Source of the DNA: an uncultured Lachnospiraceae bacterium
Lineage (GTDB): Bacteria; Bacillota; Clostridia; Lachnospirales; Lachnospiraceae
Assembly (NCBI GenBank): GCA_902803745.1
Contig: CADCRB010000189.1
Location: forward strand, 1-8,062
Reading direction: 5' to 3'
DNA length: 8,062 nt
This document shows positions 6,232 through 8,062 of this stretch, one piece after another. Made by a program: the position numbers and the translations under genes. The notes below the pieces were generated by a model. The model did not search any database. It saw only the letters and a program-made list of their open reading frames with translations, and was not told the origin of the DNA. The stretch's first letter is position 1; each line of letters opens with the position of its first letter.

Positions 6232-6741
6232 ATGGATTCAAATAGTCTGTTTTTTATTATCATTGCTATACTTTTTATTTGTTTTTTTGCCGGGCGAAGA
6301 GCAGGTCTTATCCGGGCGATGATCCCGGTCGCTTCTTCGCTTTTATCTTTCTGCCTGCTGGCCTCCGTGATTCCTATATTAAAAGTGGATCTTACAGATC
6401 AGCTCTCATCTTTTTTGATAAAGGACGCCTTAGTCTCATTGACTGCCTTTATCGTAACCTTTTTTCTATTTCGCTGGCTAATTAAAACCGTGCTGAGATT
6501 TTTCAGGATCCTTGGAGATGCACCGGTAGTCAGCACATTGAACAAGATATTGGGTGGTGTAGCAGGTTTTGCCGGTGGATTAATTATTATTTGGGGGTCC
6601 TTTTTCTTTATCCTCTTATTCTACGGTCCCCAGGGACTCCCCGTTTTCTTCACTGCCGTAAACGGAAACGAATTTGTAAAAATGTTATATAATAACAATC
6701 TGATCATGACATTGATAAACTATTTTATCTTTGCTGCATAG
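6232..6741 (+). CDS. CvpA family membrane protein
   Basis: The 169-residue product has about four hydrophobic segments (roughly 5-20, 29-50, 66-86 and 104-132). It shows the two marks of CvpA proteins: an early GRRAGLIRAM after the first segment and LNKILGGVAGFAGGLIII at 103-120. Family members are linked to colicin V production, envelope integrity and, in other bacteria, peptidoglycan-related functions; the exact role here is unknown. The gene starts 7 nt after the DUF5711-like stop with no recognisable Shine-Dalgarno, so it is probably translated by reinitiation on the same mRNA. A terminator begins 1 nt after its stop. Confidence 0.85.
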   Translation: MDSNSLFFIIIAILFICFFAGRRAGLIRAMIPVASSLLSFCLLASVIPILKVDLTDQLSSFLIKDALVSLTAFIVTFFLFRWLIKTVLRFFRILGDAPVVSTLNKILGGVAGFAGGLIIIWGSFFFILLFYGPQGLPVFFTAVNGNEFVKMLYNNNLIMTLINYFIFAA

Positions 6742-6742
6742 G

Positions 6743-6770
6743 AAAACGCCATTTTAACAATGGCGTTTTT
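6743..6770 (+). terminator. Intrinsic terminator, probably bidirectional
   Basis: AAAACGCCATT (6743-6753) and AATGGCGTTTT (6759-6769) form a perfect 11-bp stem with loop TTAAC, ending in a T-run to 6770. The left arm begins with A's, which become a U-run on the minus strand, so it can end both the plus-strand envelope pair and the convergent transketolase transcript. Confidence 0.9.
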
Positions 6771-6803
6771 CTGGCCAATATTTTCCTGTTGATTCAACGG
6801 ATT

Positions 6804-7745
6804 TTACAGATGCTTTTTTATCTGTCCGTATATCCCCTTCCCGTCAAGCTCATATTTTTCAAGAAGACCCGACCAGGTACCAGATTCACCAAAAACATCC
6901 TGCATACCGATCCTGTACACCTCAGCGGGATGCTTTGTTGCAGTAAGCTCGGCAACAGCAGATCCAAGTCCGCCTATAACAGAAGCCTCCTCTACAGTAA
7001 ATATCTTCTTTGTCTCCTTTGCAGCCTTTAGTACAATATCCTCATCAAGCGGTTTAATAGTATGAATATTAATCACCCTTACAGAAACTCCGTCTGATTC
7101 AAGAGACTTTGCAGCTTCAAGTGCGTAACTTACCTCTACCCCTGTGGCGATGATCGTAATGTCTGATCCGTCCTTCATAAGGATGCCTTTGCCAAGCTCA
7201 AATTTATAATCAGGTCTGTCATTTATCACAGGAGTTGCTGCCCTGCTAGTCCTCATATAGAATGGTCCATTCATATCAAGCGCTGCTTTTACTGCAGCCT
7301 TGGTCTCAATATCATCAGACGGGCAGACTACTGTCATACCGGGTATGGTTCTCATCAGGGCAAGATCTTCCATACACTGGTGTGAAGCTCCATCCTCTCC
7401 TACGGTGATACCAGCGTGTGTTGCGCCTATCTTTACATTCAAATGAGGATAGCCTATTGAATTCCGGACCTGTTCAAAGTTCCTGCCTGACGCGAACATA
7501 GCAAAAGAACTGATAAAGGGTATCTTTCCGCAGGTAGCCAGTCCTGCAGCGATCCCTGTCATATCGGCCTCCGCTATACCACAGTCAATATGTCTTTCAG
7601 GAAACTTCTTTTGAAATATACCTGTTTTCGTAGCATTTGCAAGATCCGCATCCAACACAACCAGATCTGGGTACTGATCTCCCAGCTCCGCAAGCGCTTC
7701 ACCATAGCTCTGTCTCGTAGCTACTTTTTTTATCTCATCACTCAT
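6804..7745 (-). CDS. Transketolase, C-terminal subunit
   Basis: Transketolase moves two-carbon ketol units between sugar phosphates in the non-oxidative pentose phosphate pathway, in the cytoplasm. This 313-residue protein corresponds to the pyrimidine-binding and C-terminal domains of a full-length enzyme. It has DCGIAEADMTGIAAGLA with the catalytic Glu at 59, FISSFAMF (77-84), and GATHAGITVGEDGASHQ (107-123), which shapes the active site; the C-terminal domain follows from about 190. It lacks the thiamine diphosphate-binding half, supplied by the adjacent gene. The start overlaps the N-subunit stop by 4 nt (ATGA), with GAGGAGGG (7752-7759) 6 nt upstream, which suits equal production of the two subunits. 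Confidence 0.95.
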   Translation of the reverse strand: MSDEIKKVATRQSYGEALAELGDQYPDLVVLDADLANATKTGIFQKKFPERHIDCGIAEADMTGIAAGLATCGKIPFISSFAMFASGRNFEQVRNSIGYPHLNVKIGATHAGITVGEDGASHQCMEDLALMRTIPGMTVVCPSDDIETKAAVKAALDMNGPFYMRTSRAATPVINDRPDYKFELGKGILMKDGSDITIIATGVEVSYALEAAKSLESDGVSVRVINIHTIKPLDEDIVLKAAKETKKIFTVEEASVIGGLGSAVAELTATKHPAEVYRIGMQDVFGESGTWSGLLEKYELDGKGIYGQIKKHL

Positions 7746-8062
7746 TTTAAGCCCTCCTCTATCTTATCGAGGTCTGCCATAGCAACCGCATACTGCTCGT
7801 CATTGGGTGCTGTGCCATGCCAGCTTACATTATTCTCCATAAAAGAAACACCTTTTCCCTTTACCGTCTTTGCCACGATACAGGTAGGCTTTCCCTTGGT
7901 TTTTCTCGCTTCATCAAAAGCACTCTCTATCTGGTCAAAATCATTGCCGTCGATATTGATGACATGGAAATTAAATGCTTCGAACTTTTTATCAATGGGA
8001 TAGGGAGAGCAGACCTCATCTATGGGACCGTCGATCTGAAGGTTGTTATTATCCACAATCAC
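7742..8062 (-). CDS. Transketolase, N-terminal subunit (partial, 3' end of gene)
   Basis: The last 106 codons of the thiamine diphosphate-binding subunit are visible. VIVDNNNLQIDG at the very edge is the closing NN part of the GDG-(about 27)-NN cofactor motif; the GDG part lies outside. VKGKGVSFMENNVSWHG is the typical late motif of this domain. The GTG at 8062 is an internal valine codon and not the start; about 170 residues are probably missing, given the usual ~275. Together with the downstream gene it makes up one full transketolase. Confidence 0.93.
   Translation of the reverse strand: MIVDNNNLQIDGPIDEVCSPYPIDKKFEAFNFHVINIDGNDFDQIESAFDEARKTKGKPTCIVAKTVKGKGVSFMENNVSWHGTAPNDEQYAVAMADLDKIEEGLK

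Noticed and set aside
1..8062. CRISPR array, insertion sequence, tRNA or rRNA genes, prophage signs
   Set aside because: No spaced direct repeats, transposase, cloverleaf or rRNA sequence was seen; the region is core chromosome.

Overview
The window looks like chromosome of a Firmicute of class Clostridia, most likely family Lachnospiraceae. The evidence is the protein style of the ribosomal genes (an L22 with the N-terminal extension beginning MAKGHRSQIKRERN, an S3 with an Asn/Arg-rich tail), AGGAGG-type ribosome binding sites before most genes, a transketolase split into two subunits, and a DUF5711-like gene next to a CvpA-family gene. The genus cannot be fixed from this stretch.

Positions 1-4634 (minus strand) hold the promoter-proximal part of the S10 ribosomal protein operon in canonical order: rpsJ, rplC, rplD, rplW, rplB, rpsS, rplV, rpsC and the first 63 codons of rplP, which runs off the left edge. 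Most genes are tightly packed: two pairs share one base (TAATG) and several binding sites lie in the end of the gene before. Only rpsJ-rplC (109 nt) and rplW-rplB (89 nt) have real spacers, and both contain hairpins just before a GGAAAGGAA-type binding site.

Positions 4635-5036 have no protein gene. On the minus strand this is the long leader of the S10 operon, probably about 270 nt. It is more GC-rich than its flanks and contains several stem-loops and an AGTCAC element in two copies that can compete for the same 5' partner. It is either an S10-operon control element or a separate structured RNA read through into the operon. A divergent plus-strand promoter lies in the right part of the gap and ends so close to the next start codon that the mRNA is probably leaderless.

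Positions 5037-6741 (plus strand) encode two envelope proteins: a single-pass membrane protein with a probable beta-propeller outside the membrane (DUF5711-like), and a CvpA-family membrane protein 7 nt downstream. A terminator at 6743-6770 closes this pair and can also serve the convergent transcript from the right.

Positions 6804-8062 (minus strand) encode a split transketolase: the complete C-terminal subunit and, overlapping it by 4 nt, the end of the N-terminal (thiamine diphosphate-binding) subunit, cut by the right edge. Most of the window is ordinary housekeeping; the least explained parts are the S10 leader RNA and the apparently leaderless envelope gene that faces it.
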